Assembly (NCBI GenBank): GCA_044870185.1
Contig: JBIOYL010000327.1
Span: 1-24,128, forward strand
Source: JBIOYL01 sp044870185
GTDB lineage: Bacteria > Actinomycetota > CALGFH01
Reading direction: 5' to 3'
DNA length: 24,128 nt
Below are positions 15,636 to 22,943 of this stretch, in pieces; the stretch's first letter is position 1; every line of letters begins with the position of its first letter. The translations under genes were made by a program, and so were the position numbers. The notes under the pieces are model-generated. The model was not told the origin of the DNA and did no database searches. It saw only the letters and a program-made list of their open reading frames with translations.

Positions 15636-15641
15636 AGTCTA
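15636..15641 (-). promoter_or_regulatory. -10 element for a leaderless VOC transcript
   Basis: TAGACT on the minus strand, six bases before ATG 15629, the same geometry as the LuxR gene. No clear -35 and no ribosome site are seen. Confidence 0.4.
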
Positions 15642-15734
15642 TGCGGCTCAGGCTCCTTGGCTGTGGGCGCGGCACCTGCGTGGCCGACGACCCCACTGCG
15701 CTCGGGGCGCAGCTGCGGCTGCTGCGCCGCCAGC

Positions 15735-15830
15735 ACCATGTCGGCCTGGTGGGCGACGACCGCCCGCAGCAGCTCGGCCTTGTCCTGGAAGTAGCCGTCC
15801 TCGGCCGGCCGATCATGCAGCGAGTGCAAA
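15735..15830 (-). pseudogene. TetR/AcrR-type regulator fragment
   Basis: On the minus strand GYFQDKAELLRAVVAHQADMVLAA matches the end of the TetR helix-turn-helix (usually YxYFxDKAELLRAVV). Neither the preceding recognition helices nor a ligand domain are present around it; a stop at 15632 ends the frame. It is a short relic whose assignment rests on one motif. Confidence 0.45.
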
Positions 15831-15925
15831 CCTGCTGGACTCGACGGTCCAAATCGCGGAAGCCCGGTTCGGCGACTGCCGGTCGCAGGCTCTGCACCAA
15901 CCATGCCCGCTGGAGGGAGGTCATC

Positions 15926-16009
15926 ATGACCATGAGCCAGACCGCACGTGGACGTGTCCGGGACGTGTCCGGATCGAGTCGGGCCACGGGCGCACCCGTG
16001 CCGCTCTGA
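15926..16009 (+). CDS. Possible 27-aa ORF with a strong ribosome site
   Basis: ATG 15926 is preceded by GGAGGGAGG at good distance and reads MTMSQTARGRVRDVSGSSRATGAPVPL. No domain is visible. It is divergent from the TetR scrap and may be the first codons of a gene whose remainder was deleted, or simply a small peptide. Confidence 0.25.
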   Translation: MTMSQTARGRVRDVSGSSRATGAPVPL

Positions 16010-16053
16010 GCGCCTGAGCGCGAACCCGTCGCCAACTCCTTCATGGGTACGTC

Positions 16054-16593
16054 ATGGTCCGGAACCTGCTAGCGTATCTCGCGGTCGGCGTCGCCCCGAT
16101 TGTCATGTTCTGGCTGGTAGGGCGGCTGATCCGCCTGCACCGACCGTTCAGCGGCCCGACCGGCCATGCATGGCTGGACGCCGAAGACGCCTTCGACCAG
16201 GCACGCCGACAGCACCTGCGCCATCATCTCGCGGCGGTGGTGCGCGGGCAGCCACACCGGCTCGACCTGCCGACCCTCGATGAGGCGGCCGCCCTGGGGC
16301 CCTTCGGGCCACGCAGCGCGACAGCGTTCCTGATCCCCATCCGCGACATCGTCGGCGCCGCGGACGGGGCCGACGGCAAGTTCGACCGCGACTTCCTCCC
16401 CACGGACGAGCGGAGCCGCTCGCGCTTTCAAGCGATCGTCGTCGCGCTGCGTCAGCGAGAGGAGCTTCCACCCATCGAGGTCTACCAGTTGCATGACCAT
16501 TACTACGTCGTTGACGGCCATCACCGGGTCGCGGCCGGCCGGGCGCTCGGCGAGAAGTGCATCGCGGCGTACGTGACCGACATCCTCCGGTGA
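16054..16593 (+). CDS. ParB-like N-terminal-domain protein with a membrane anchor
   Basis: A 179-aa protein. Residues about 4-25 (NLLAYLAVGVAPIVMFWLVGRL) form a transmembrane helix. The rest matches small actinobacterial ParB/sulfiredoxin-fold proteins: AWLDAEDAFDQARRQ, then IPIRDIVGAADG and KFDRDFLP, then LPPIEVYQLHDHYYVVDGHHRVAAGRALG with a closing IAAYVTDI. The GHHR motif is the nucleotide-binding signature of the fold (GxxRR/H variants). No DNA-binding helix-turn-helix or dimerisation domain is present, so it is not a chromosome-segregation ParB. Its biochemical role is unknown. ATG 16054 has little ribosome site. Its end lies next to MocR debris. Confidence 0.8.
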   Translation: MVRNLLAYLAVGVAPIVMFWLVGRLIRLHRPFSGPTGHAWLDAEDAFDQARRQHLRHHLAAVVRGQPHRLDLPTLDEAAALGPFGPRSATAFLIPIRDIVGAADGADGKFDRDFLPTDERSRSRFQAIVVALRQREELPPIEVYQLHDHYYVVDGHHRVAAGRALGEKCIAAYVTDILR

Positions 16594-16602
16594 TCCGACC
16601 GT

Positions 16603-16938
16603 GAACCGTCGCAACAGCGAGCTGGTCGAGCACGGGCGATCCGCGGTCGCTGAGCCGCTTCTCGTCGGCGACCGGCTCGGCCAAGGCTGGTGGGCACAGG
16701 ATCCATCCGAGCCGAGCCCAGGGACTTGCTGACGGTGCCCAGCGCGACGACGCGGTCGGGGGCCAGACCCTGCAACGCCGACCGGTTCCCGGTCGTAGCG
16801 GAACTCGGCGTCGTAGTCGTCTTCGATGATGGTCGCGTCGGTGGTGGCGATCTACGCCAGCAGCGCGTGGCGTCGCTGGGGGCGAGCACGACGCCGGTGG
16901 GCCACTGGTGGGCGGGGGTGAGCAGCACTGCCCGGACA
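16603..16938 (-). pseudogene. MocR/PdxR-type regulator, aminotransferase-domain fragment
   Basis: Minus-strand pieces in several frames rebuild part of the aminotransferase-like domain of a MocR (GntR-type, PLP-binding) regulator. In order: DVRAVLLTPAHQWPTGVVLAPS, then GALQGLAPDRVVALGTVSKSL including the TVSKS Lys that binds PLP, then LAEPVADEKRLSDRGSPVLDQLAVATV. Several frameshifts separate the pieces. The N-terminal GntR helix-turn-helix and the C-terminal end are missing. The upstream break at about 16938 coincides with the beginning of the IS3 remnant. Confidence 0.7.
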
Positions 16939-17101
16939 TCGTTGAGCTCGAGTGCTGGGATAACCCCGCGCCGCCGGCATTCCACGCTCGGCTACCTCGC
17001 GCCGCTCGAGTATGAACGAGTGTTCCATTCCAACAACCGGTCTCTCCCAGAGGAGGTATTCTCTACCAAGCCATGACCTGTCTACAGAACCGGGGCAGGT
17101 C
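16935..17101 (+). mobile_element. IS3-family remnant: transposase tail and right end
   Basis: The plus strand reads ECWDN, then after a one-base slip RRRHSTLGYLAPLEYERVF, the hallmark C terminus of IS3-family integrase-type transposases, with a stop at 17074-17076. Just after it, TGTCTACAGAACCGGGGCAG resembles an IS3 right terminal inverted repeat, which places the element's end near 17101. The left end and most of the transposase are absent. The next gene's ribosome site begins only a few bases outside. Confidence 0.7.
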
Positions 17102-17118
17102 CAAAAGGGAGGCGGCGA

Positions 17119-17649
17119 GTGACCGGGGACGGCCGCCCGGAGTCGCTGGCAGGCCAGGGGTGGCTGGGCAAGGCGTTGTTGTCGTTCAGCATGGCCGGAT
17201 TGCCGCTCGTCCTGTTCGTGCTGCGGCGGGGTGGTCGCTGGGGCGGCCTGCTGGTGGAGGCTGGCTGCGGCGCACTGTTCGTCCGCGACGTCACCATGAC
17301 GGCCACCGGGGCGCCAGCCAAGCTGCGACGGCTGCCGCGGCTCCTGCTCTTCGCCGAGGTGGCGACATCAGGGGTGGCCACCGTCGCGGGTCGTTGGCCA
17401 TGGGTGTGGACGCCATTGGTCGGCAGACCGGCCAGAAGGCAAGATGGCGGCCGGACCGTCGAGCACGGCGCGAGCAAGATCCGCCACGGCACGGCGGCGC
17501 CAAGCGGGCAGGCAGCAGACCACGTCGCCACCGCCGCTGCCGCTGCGACCTTCGTCCTGCACACGGTGCGGGAGGCCATCTACCTCAGCCCAGGCCACGG
17601 CCAGCAGGACCCACCCAGACGCTCTGGCTCAGCCCCGACCGACCGGTAG
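17119..17649 (+). CDS. Hypothetical membrane protein
   Basis: Not recognised. A 176-aa frame from GTG 17119 with a good ribosome site (GGGAGG, spacing about 7). It has a hydrophobic segment at residues 17-35 (LGKALLSFSMAGLPLVLFVL), a second less hydrophobic one at about 70-90 (RLLLFAEVATSGVATVAG), and an Ala-rich helix at about 135-155 (ADHVATAAAAATFVLHTV). The tail after about residue 155 is polar. The start is 18 nt from the presumed IS3 end, so transcription may come from the element. Confidence 0.55.
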   Translation: MTGDGRPESLAGQGWLGKALLSFSMAGLPLVLFVLRRGGRWGGLLVEAGCGALFVRDVTMTATGAPAKLRRLPRLLLFAEVATSGVATVAGRWPWVWTPLVGRPARRQDGGRTVEHGASKIRHGTAAPSGQAADHVATAAAAATFVLHTVREAIYLSPGHGQQDPPRRSGSAPTDR

Positions 17650-17816
17650 CCGCTACGGCGCGGCGTACAGCGGCCGCGCACGGTGGGTCGTTCGCCGCCT
17701 GCGGTCCTGGTCGTCGAGGTCCCGGTCGGCGGCGGCAGTGGACCCCCAGCGCAGGGGCCCTGCGGCCCTGGGCGGCTGCCGCCCCACGCGGCATGGTCGA
17801 CAAGGAGGTGATCGAC

Positions 17817-18143
17817 ATGCTGAAGGAGGCGACGGAGTTCGTGCGGCGCAACCAGGCGGTGCTGGCGAGCCGGCCGGTGTGGCTGTTCTCGAGCGGGCCG
17901 CTTGGTACCAAGGCCACCGACGCCAAGGGCCGAGACCTGTGGGTGGCTACCGAGCCCGAGCGGTCGCTCAGGAAGCTGCCGGCCGCCCGCGCAATGCTGC
18001 CCGGGGGCGACTTCCGCGACTGGGCCGACGTCCAGACCTGGGCCGAGGGCATCGCCCGCGAGCTCGCCCAGATGACCACAACCGAGCCGCCACCCGCCAC
18101 GCTGCACGATCCGGCCACCCGGTTCCCGCCACCAGGCCGCTAA
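17817..18143 (+). CDS. Flavodoxin-domain protein, N-terminally truncated
   Basis: A 108-aa frame matching only the C-terminal half of flavodoxin-domain (HemG-like) proteins: MLKEATEFVRRNQAVLASRP, VWLFSSGPLGTKATDAKGRD and the closing LLPGGDFRDWADVQTWAEGIARELAQ. The N-terminal FMN-phosphate loop is missing. About 30 residues that relatives carry between the TEPE and SLRKLPAARA segments are also gone. Even so it begins at an ATG with a near-perfect ribosome site (AAGGAGGTGATC, spacing 8), so it may still be translated. FMN binding is unlikely. Either a pseudogene with a lucky start or a re-purposed short protein; an ATG at 17793 is an alternative start. Confidence 0.7.
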   Translation: MLKEATEFVRRNQAVLASRPVWLFSSGPLGTKATDAKGRDLWVATEPERSLRKLPAARAMLPGGDFRDWADVQTWAEGIARELAQMTTTEPPPATLHDPATRFPPPGR

Positions 18144-18204
18144 GCCGACTCGCGCGTCGCTCGCGGAGGCAGTACCGATGTGGAGGCCGCGGCGGCGGCA
18201 CGGC

Positions 18205-18290
18205 GACCCCCCAGCTGTAGCCGCCCGCGGGAGTGCTTGCTGTCGATCACGAGCACCCCGCCGGGACCGATGGCGAGGCGGATGCTCCTA
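18205..18290 (-). pseudogene. NERD (nuclease-related) domain fragment
   Basis: The minus strand reads LAIGPGGVLVIDSKHSRGRLQL, matching the NERD-domain core (usually AIGPGGVxVIDxKxYRGRL) with its Asp and Lys. Only about 25 codons match; flanking frames have no NERD sequence. Confidence 0.55.
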
Positions 18291-18399
18291 TGGCTTTCAC
18301 GTGGTGGTCGGAGCGGTGCGGTCAGCTTGGCGCATCGTCGAGGGACGGCGAGGACCTCTCGGGCCACGTGGTGCTTGCGACAGCGGGTCGTGGTCGACG

Positions 18400-18495
18400 G
18401 CAGGGTCGACCCAGACTGTCGCGGTGTTGCCGTTCACCGAGGTCGGCGAGGCCCACCAGGTCATCGAGGGCCTCACCGACCTCCCGAGGAGCGGC
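18400..18495 (+). pseudogene. Possible zinc-type alcohol dehydrogenase C-terminal fragment
   Basis: VVDGRVDP in one frame followed by TVAVLPFTEVGEAHQVIEGLTDL in another resembles the last helix of medium-chain dehydrogenases (xGRVxPxVAxVLPLxEVxEAH). It is one short motif across a frame change; weak. Confidence 0.3.
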
Positions 18496-18511
18496 GCCTG
18501 GCAACCGCTGC

Positions 18512-19201
18512 TCAGTAGCCGCCGTAGCCGCCGCCCGAGGAGCCGCCCCCGGCGGCGCCGCCGCCCGAGCTGCCACCCCCGCCGCCGGGGGCGTACGGGC
18601 CGCTCACGCCTCCTGCTGCGTTCTGGTCGGACCCGGCCGGCGACGAGCCGATCGCGCCGGCCTGTGCCAGCACGCCGACCAGGGTCAGCGCGCCGACCAA
18701 CACCGCGGCCGCGACCGTGACGGCCGGGGAACGAGCCGCCGATCGTGCCGGGGACCGCCCCCGCACCAGCAGCGCCGCCGCGCCGACGACGGTCACCGCC
18801 TCCAGGGCGGTGGCCAGGCCGTCGGGGAACCCGACCGGCAGCGTGATGCCGGCGTACTCGCCCACGGGCAGGCCGATCGTCCTGGACACCACCCAGGTGG
18901 CCACCACCAGCAGGTTGCCCACCGCGCCAAGCGCCAGCCACCAGCGGGGCGCCCGGACCAGGGCGACCGCACCCCAGGCGAGCTGCGCCGCGGCGGCCAC
19001 CACGAAAAACGCCAGGTTCTGGGTGCTGTCACGCCCGATGGTCGCCGCCGCGGCGAGGTTGATCGCGCCCGCGGCGATGCTGGCCAGGGCGATCGCGGAC
19101 AGGACCCGGGCGGGGTTGCGGTCCGGGTCCGCCCTCGGGCCGCTGGCCGGCACCGGGGGTTGGGTGTGTTGCCATCGAGACTGTCGAGACTGTGCAGGCA
19201 T
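18512..19201 (-). CDS. Hypothetical multi-pass membrane protein with glycine-rich tail
   Basis: A 229-aa protein of unknown function. A polar N terminus (about 30 residues) is followed by five hydrophobic segments: VLSAIALASIAAGAINLAA, NLAFFVVAAAAQLAWGAVAL, WLALGAVGNLLVVATWVV, LATALEAVTVVGAAALLV and AVTVAAAVLVGALTLVGVL. The C-terminal 45 residues are Gly/Ser/Ala-rich, ending GGGSSGGGYGGY, a low-complexity tail likely outside the membrane. ATG 19201 has GAAGG upstream. Codon use is regular throughout, unlike the debris on both sides. Single gene, promoter probably in 19202-19300. Confidence 0.75.
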   Translation of the reverse strand: MPAQSRQSRWQHTQPPVPASGPRADPDRNPARVLSAIALASIAAGAINLAAAATIGRDSTQNLAFFVVAAAAQLAWGAVALVRAPRWWLALGAVGNLLVVATWVVSRTIGLPVGEYAGITLPVGFPDGLATALEAVTVVGAAALLVRGRSPARSAARSPAVTVAAAVLVGALTLVGVLAQAGAIGSSPAGSDQNAAGGVSGPYAPGGGGGSSGGGAAGGGSSGGGYGGY

Positions 19202-19825
19202 GTCTTTCGCCTTCTTGTTCTGCCTGCTGGGTTCATCCCTCGATGGGTACTACCGACGAGGGGCGTCGGGGGATTGCCAGGATCGTCACCGGGGCCGGGC
19301 CGGGTCGGGGGCGCGCGAGCTACGGGGAGGCATCCTTGCGATCGGCCGGCCCAACTCCGGTCCTGCCACGTCCCCATGGGCCGCAGGCTACCGAACGGGC
19401 GTCGGGAATCGAGCCCGGGCGCCGATCCTCCTGGCGCTCCAGGCGCCTCGTAGATGCTACGGCCGGGAAGTCACGCGGCCGGCCGGAACCGCAGCGCCCA
19501 GGCCGCCCCGGATGCCGCCAGCACCGCGGCCACGGCGGACAAGCGGGCGACGACCTGGGCGGCCAGCAGCCAGACAGCCACCCGGCGGCGACTGCGGCGC
19601 CGGCCCGCCAGGCAGCGTGCGGGTCCAGGCCGCCAGCTGGGCGGTCCGCCGGCGCCGGTACCCGGCCTCGGCCGAGGCGCCGGGGCGGCCGGCGCTGGCC
19701 CGCACCCGCACCGCCACCACCACCGGCTCCGGCACACCCGACCCCCGCGGTCTCGCTCACATCCTGGCCGTGGTCAAGGTGGGCGAGCAGGGCGGCCAGG
19801 TCGGCGTGGCGGAGCGGCCGGATCG
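19202..19825. other. 624-nt region with no intact gene
   Basis: Presumably carries the promoter of the glycine-tailed membrane protein at its left end. Apart from the doubtful minus-strand frame at 19471-19735, long frames on both strands look like chance frames of GC-rich DNA. The transposase remnant starts near its right end. Confidence 0.4.
19471..19735 (-). pseudogene. Possible small protein with one frameshift
   Basis: A GTG at 19735 opens EPVVVAVRVRASAGRPGASA and RRRRTAQLAAWTRTLPGG. A shift of frame near 19590 continues as VAVWLLAAQVVARLSAVAAV to a stop at 19471. Both parts have gene-like composition and the second is a hydrophobic helix, but neither is recognised. Low confidence. Confidence 0.25.
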
Positions 19826-20010
19826 ACTGACGGTGCACCTGCGGTTCCCGACCGAGCACTGGCGGCGCATCCGGCACGCCAACTTCATCGAGCGCACCTT
19901 CGGCGAGACTCGCCGGCGGGTCAAGGTCATCTGCAGGACCTGCGCGCCAGCTTCTCCAACCACCTGCCGCGCAGGAGGTGATCGGCCAAGCTGTCACCGC
20001 TGCCGCGTAG
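19826..20010 (+). mobile_element. IS256/Mutator-type transposase tail, copy 1
   Basis: Encodes LRFPTEHWRRIRHANFIERT and FGETRRRVKVI, the C-terminal catalytic-Glu region of a Mutator-type transposase. It then jumps directly to sequence equivalent to LRR...EEVIGQAVTAAA and the natural TAG stop (20008-20010). Compared with copy 2 about 110 nt are deleted after the KVI codon. Same orientation as copy 2; the two copies bracket the phosphofructokinase gene. Confidence 0.75.
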
Positions 20011-20068
20011 CATCACCGTGACCCTGCGCCCCGAGCCGTTTACACCGCTCGTGAGATGCCACCACTTC

Positions 20069-22291
20069 TCACACGGTCATGATCTGTGCCAGTGGCCGTT
20101 GCGCCATCCACCGCTGTTCGACTGGTCGTTGCACGTCCCGCTCGACCAGGGTGGGGTATGAGGTCAGGTCGGTGAACTGCAGCCGGCCTGACTGAAAGCC
20201 GATCATGGCGCTCGCGCGAGTCCCGGATTCGAGTTGGTCGGAGAGGAAGTCGATGCAGCGGGCCGTCAGTCGGGTGGCTTGGATCCGGTCGAACGGGCTG
20301 GGATCCCCGCCCTCCTGAGTGTGCCCGAGGATGGCCTCGCGGGCGTCGAACAGGTCACCGCCCTCCTTTTCCAACAGCGAGGTGATGAAGCCCGTGGTGT
20401 AGACCGGGTCGGCATTCTGGCTGCGGAGCACCAGCCCCAGCCGTTTGCCGGAGCGGAATCCTTCGGTCAGCGCTCGGACGTCCGCGGTCAGGTCGTCGAG
20501 GGTTATGCCCTCCTCGGGCAGGTACACGCGTTCGGCGCCGGTCGCCAGCCCGCTCATCAGCGCCAGGTAGCCGCAGTCCCGACCCATCACCTCGACGACG
20601 AAGCATCGACGCGACGCGACGGCCGACTGCTTGATCTTGTCGACGTCGGCCACGATGCTGTTCAACGCCGTGTCGCTGCCGATGCTGAGCTCCGTGGCGG
20701 GCAGGTCGTTGTTGATGGTCGCCGGCAGGCAGACGATCGGGATGTCGAACTCCGGATATTGGCGCCGATGGCTGTGCAGCACGTGCGCGGCCTGGTATCC
20801 CGCCCAACCACCAATCATCAGCAGGCCGTCGATCCGATGCGCGCCGAGCTGCTTGGCGGTCTGTGCGATCGCGTCCCCGCTCGGCACGTACCGGTTGGTG
20901 CCGATTTCGGCGCCGCCGGATGACACCCAGCCGCTGACGCTCATCCACTGCATCTCCTGGATGTCGCCGTCGCGCAGCCCGCGGAAGCCGTTCTTGACCG
21001 CCAGCACCGCATAGCCGCGATCGAGGCCGAGCCGCACCGCCGCCCGGACCGCGGTGTTCATGCCCGGCGCGGGGCCGCCGCCGTGCACCACCGCCAGCCG
21101 GAACCGCCGGCGCCCGGCGGCCGTGGGCCGCGGGGCGGCCTGCTGCATCGTCACCTGAATGCTGAACGAGTCGCGGAAGCTGCCGCCGCGCAGCCGCATC
21201 GCCCCGTCGAGGTCTCCAGCCTTGATCCGCTCGCCGACGGCGCGGGTCTGCCCGATGCAGTCCAGCAGCGGCGAGCTGACCACCTGGTTCCCGCGGATGC
21301 CGACAAGCTGCGCGGGAGTGCCGGGAGCATCGGTCAGCAGCCGCTCGACCGCCGCGTGCCCGAGCAGCGTCCCCAGATACCGGTCGAAGGCGCTCGGAGC
21401 ACCTCCGCGCTGGAGGTGGCCCAGGATCGTGACCCGGGCGTCCTCGCCGAGTCCCTCCTCGAGCAACCGCTTGACGTCGCCGACCGTGATCCGCTTGCCG
21501 TCGCGGTCCTGTGCCCCTTCGGCGACCAGCACCACGTTCTGCCGGCGGCCCTGGTCGCGTCCGGCCCGCAGGGCAGAGCACATGAGCGTGGCCCAGTCGT
21601 CCCGCTCCGGCGGACGTTCCGGGATGAAGACCCAGTTCGCGCCGGCGGCCAGCGACGCCATCAACGCGAGATAGCCGCAGTGCCGGCCCATGACCTCGAC
21701 GACGAAGGTCCGCTGGTGGCTGGACGCGGTGCTGTGGATGGCATCCAGCGCTTCGGTGATCCGGTGCAGCGCCGTGTCGGCGCCGATCGTCATGTCCGTA
21801 CCGAACATGTCGTTGTCGATCGAGCCGACCAGCCCGACGAGCCGGAGGAACGGGTGCGCGGCGGCCACCTTGGGATGCACCTCGCCGGCGTCCACCAGCT
21901 CGGACAGCAACTCCGGCCACTCCTCGCGGAGCAGGTTCGCGCCGGTCAGGCTGCCGTCGCCGCCGATCACGACCAGCGCGTCGACGCCGAGCTCCAGCAG
22001 GTTGCGCGCTGCCCGCCGGCGACCGTCCCGCTCCTGGAACTCCATCGACCGCGCCGTCCCGATGATCGTGCCGCCGCGTTGCAGGATCCCGCCCACATCC
22101 GCCGACTCCATCCGGCGGATGGCATCCCCGCCCTGGATCAGCCCCAGGTAGCCCTCGGCCACCGCGTAGACGTCGATGCCGTGATGCACCGCCGTCCGCA
22201 CCACCGCGCGGACGGCTGGGTTCATGCCCCCGGCGTCGCCGCCGCTGGTGAGCACCGCGATGCTGGAGGGCGCAGTTGCCGTCTCGGTCAT
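20069..22291 (-). CDS. Double-domain ATP-dependent 6-phosphofructokinase, eukaryotic-like
   Basis: A 740-aa protein made of two PFK domains, phosphorylating fructose 6-phosphate to fructose 1,6-bisphosphate in glycolysis. The N half (1-385) is complete: GGDAGGMNPAVRAVV, ATP motif GGDGS (110-114), catalytic GSIDND with Asp159, FGTDMTIGADTALHRI, VEVMGRHCGYLAL and GHLQRGGAPSAFDR. The C half (397-740) is degenerate in the way animal and fungal C halves are: GGWAG instead of GGDGS (494-498) and TINND with Asn527 in place of the catalytic Asp. It still keeps VEVMGRDCGYLAL, so it is probably a regulatory, effector-binding half. Ordinary bacterial PFKs have one domain of about 320-360 aa. ATG 22291 fits the conserved start; the upstream frame is antisense of the transposase. 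No ribosome site is seen. Bracketed by directly repeated transposase tails. Confidence 0.93.
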   Translation of the reverse strand: MTETATAPSSIAVLTSGGDAGGMNPAVRAVVRTAVHHGIDVYAVAEGYLGLIQGGDAIRRMESADVGGILQRGGTIIGTARSMEFQERDGRRRAARNLLELGVDALVVIGGDGSLTGANLLREEWPELLSELVDAGEVHPKVAAAHPFLRLVGLVGSIDNDMFGTDMTIGADTALHRITEALDAIHSTASSHQRTFVVEVMGRHCGYLALMASLAAGANWVFIPERPPERDDWATLMCSALRAGRDQGRRQNVVLVAEGAQDRDGKRITVGDVKRLLEEGLGEDARVTILGHLQRGGAPSAFDRYLGTLLGHAAVERLLTDAPGTPAQLVGIRGNQVVSSPLLDCIGQTRAVGERIKAGDLDGAMRLRGGSFRDSFSIQVTMQQAAPRPTAAGRRRFRLAVVHGGGPAPGMNTAVRAAVRLGLDRGYAVLAVKNGFRGLRDGDIQEMQWMSVSGWVSSGGAEIGTNRYVPSGDAIAQTAKQLGAHRIDGLLMIGGWAGYQAAHVLHSHRRQYPEFDIPIVCLPATINNDLPATELSIGSDTALNSIVADVDKIKQSAVASRRCFVVEVMGRDCGYLALMSGLATGAERVYLPEEGITLDDLTADVRALTEGFRSGKRLGLVLRSQNADPVYTTGFITSLLEKEGGDLFDAREAILGHTQEGGDPSPFDRIQATRLTARCIDFLSDQLESGTRASAMIGFQSGRLQFTDLTSYPTLVERDVQRPVEQRWMAQRPLAQIMTV

Positions 22292-22329
22292 GAGGGAAGT
22301 GAAGGGGCCAGGACCTGTCCGGTCACCCA

Positions 22330-22335
22330 ATCCTA
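22330..22335 (-). promoter_or_regulatory. Possible -10 element of the phosphofructokinase gene
   Basis: TAGGAT on the minus strand, about 39 nt before ATG 22291. It fits the TANNNT pattern and the segment is locally AT-rich, but no convincing -35 is visible. Confidence 0.25.
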
Positions 22336-22371
22336 TTGTGACGACGTTCGGTACGTCTCGTACGTCTCCCA

Positions 22372-22686
22372 GGACAACCTCGACGCCCTCGGTGCCCACC
22401 TGCTGTTCCCGGCCGAGCACCGCAAGCCCATCCGGCACTCCAACCTGATCGAGCGGACCTTCGGCGAGACCCGCCGCCGGGTCAAGGTGATCGGCCGCCT
22501 GCCTGGTGAGCAGGGTTGCCTCAGCCTGGTCTGGGCGGTCCTGGACCAGGCAGCGAAGGGCTGGCGCGGGCTTGCCATGACCCCAAGGCGCTGCGCCGGC
22601 TCCAAGACCTGCGGCGCGAACTGCACGGCCAGCCACGACCATCAGCACCCGAGGAGGTGATCGCCCAGACTGTCACCGCCGCCGCG
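22372..22686 (+). mobile_element. IS256/Mutator-type transposase tail, copy 2
   Basis: Reads LLFPAEHRKPIRHSNLIERT, FGETRRRVKVIGRLPGEQ and CLSLVWAVLDQAAKGWRGL. After a one-base slip near 22588 it continues LRRLQDLRREL and EEVIAQTVTAAA. Where copy 1 has the TAG stop, this copy has TTA, so the frame runs on into the DUF1275 fragment. The N-terminal two-thirds of the transposase are absent. Confidence 0.8.
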
Positions 22687-22943
22687 TTACATCACACCGT
22701 GGTGGAGGCGGGATCGAGGCGTCTTGACACCGTGCGACGCGCGGACCCGTTGCTGGTCGCCTTGGGGTTGCTCACCCTGGTCACCGGCCTGGTCGATGCC
22801 GCCTGCTACGCGAACATGACCGGTAACGTCGTTCTGCTGGCCTTCGACGCCGCCGGCACCCAAGGCTTGCCCGTCCTGGGGCCGACGGTGTCGCGATGGT
22901 GTTCCTGGTCGGCGCTGCCGGCGGCGGGTGGCTCGCCACCCGC
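22687..22943 (+). pseudogene. DUF1275 (YoaK-family) membrane protein fragment
   Basis: In frame with the preceding transposase tail: DPLLVALGLLTLVTGLVDAACY, then directly ANMTGNVVLLAFDAAGTQGL (a short LGLGxVFV stretch usual in the family is missing), then after a frame change MVFLVGAAGGGWLATR. It stops abruptly at about 22943, where convergent DyP peroxidase sequence begins. DUF1275 proteins normally have six membrane helices and over 200 residues; here at most two and a half remain. Confidence 0.7.

Noticed and set aside
14860..16044. 394-aa minus and 377-aa plus frames across the VOC region
   Set aside because: Both cross the VOC gene out of frame and have uneven codon character.
20051..20072. 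Inverted repeat GTGAGA / TCTCAC over the PFK stop codon, considered as terminator
   Set aside because: Six-base stem with a ten-base loop and no T run; too weak to call.
21083..22660. 525-aa plus-strand frame over PFK
   Set aside because: Antisense of PFK for most of its length; only its last part coincides with the transposase tail, reported separately.
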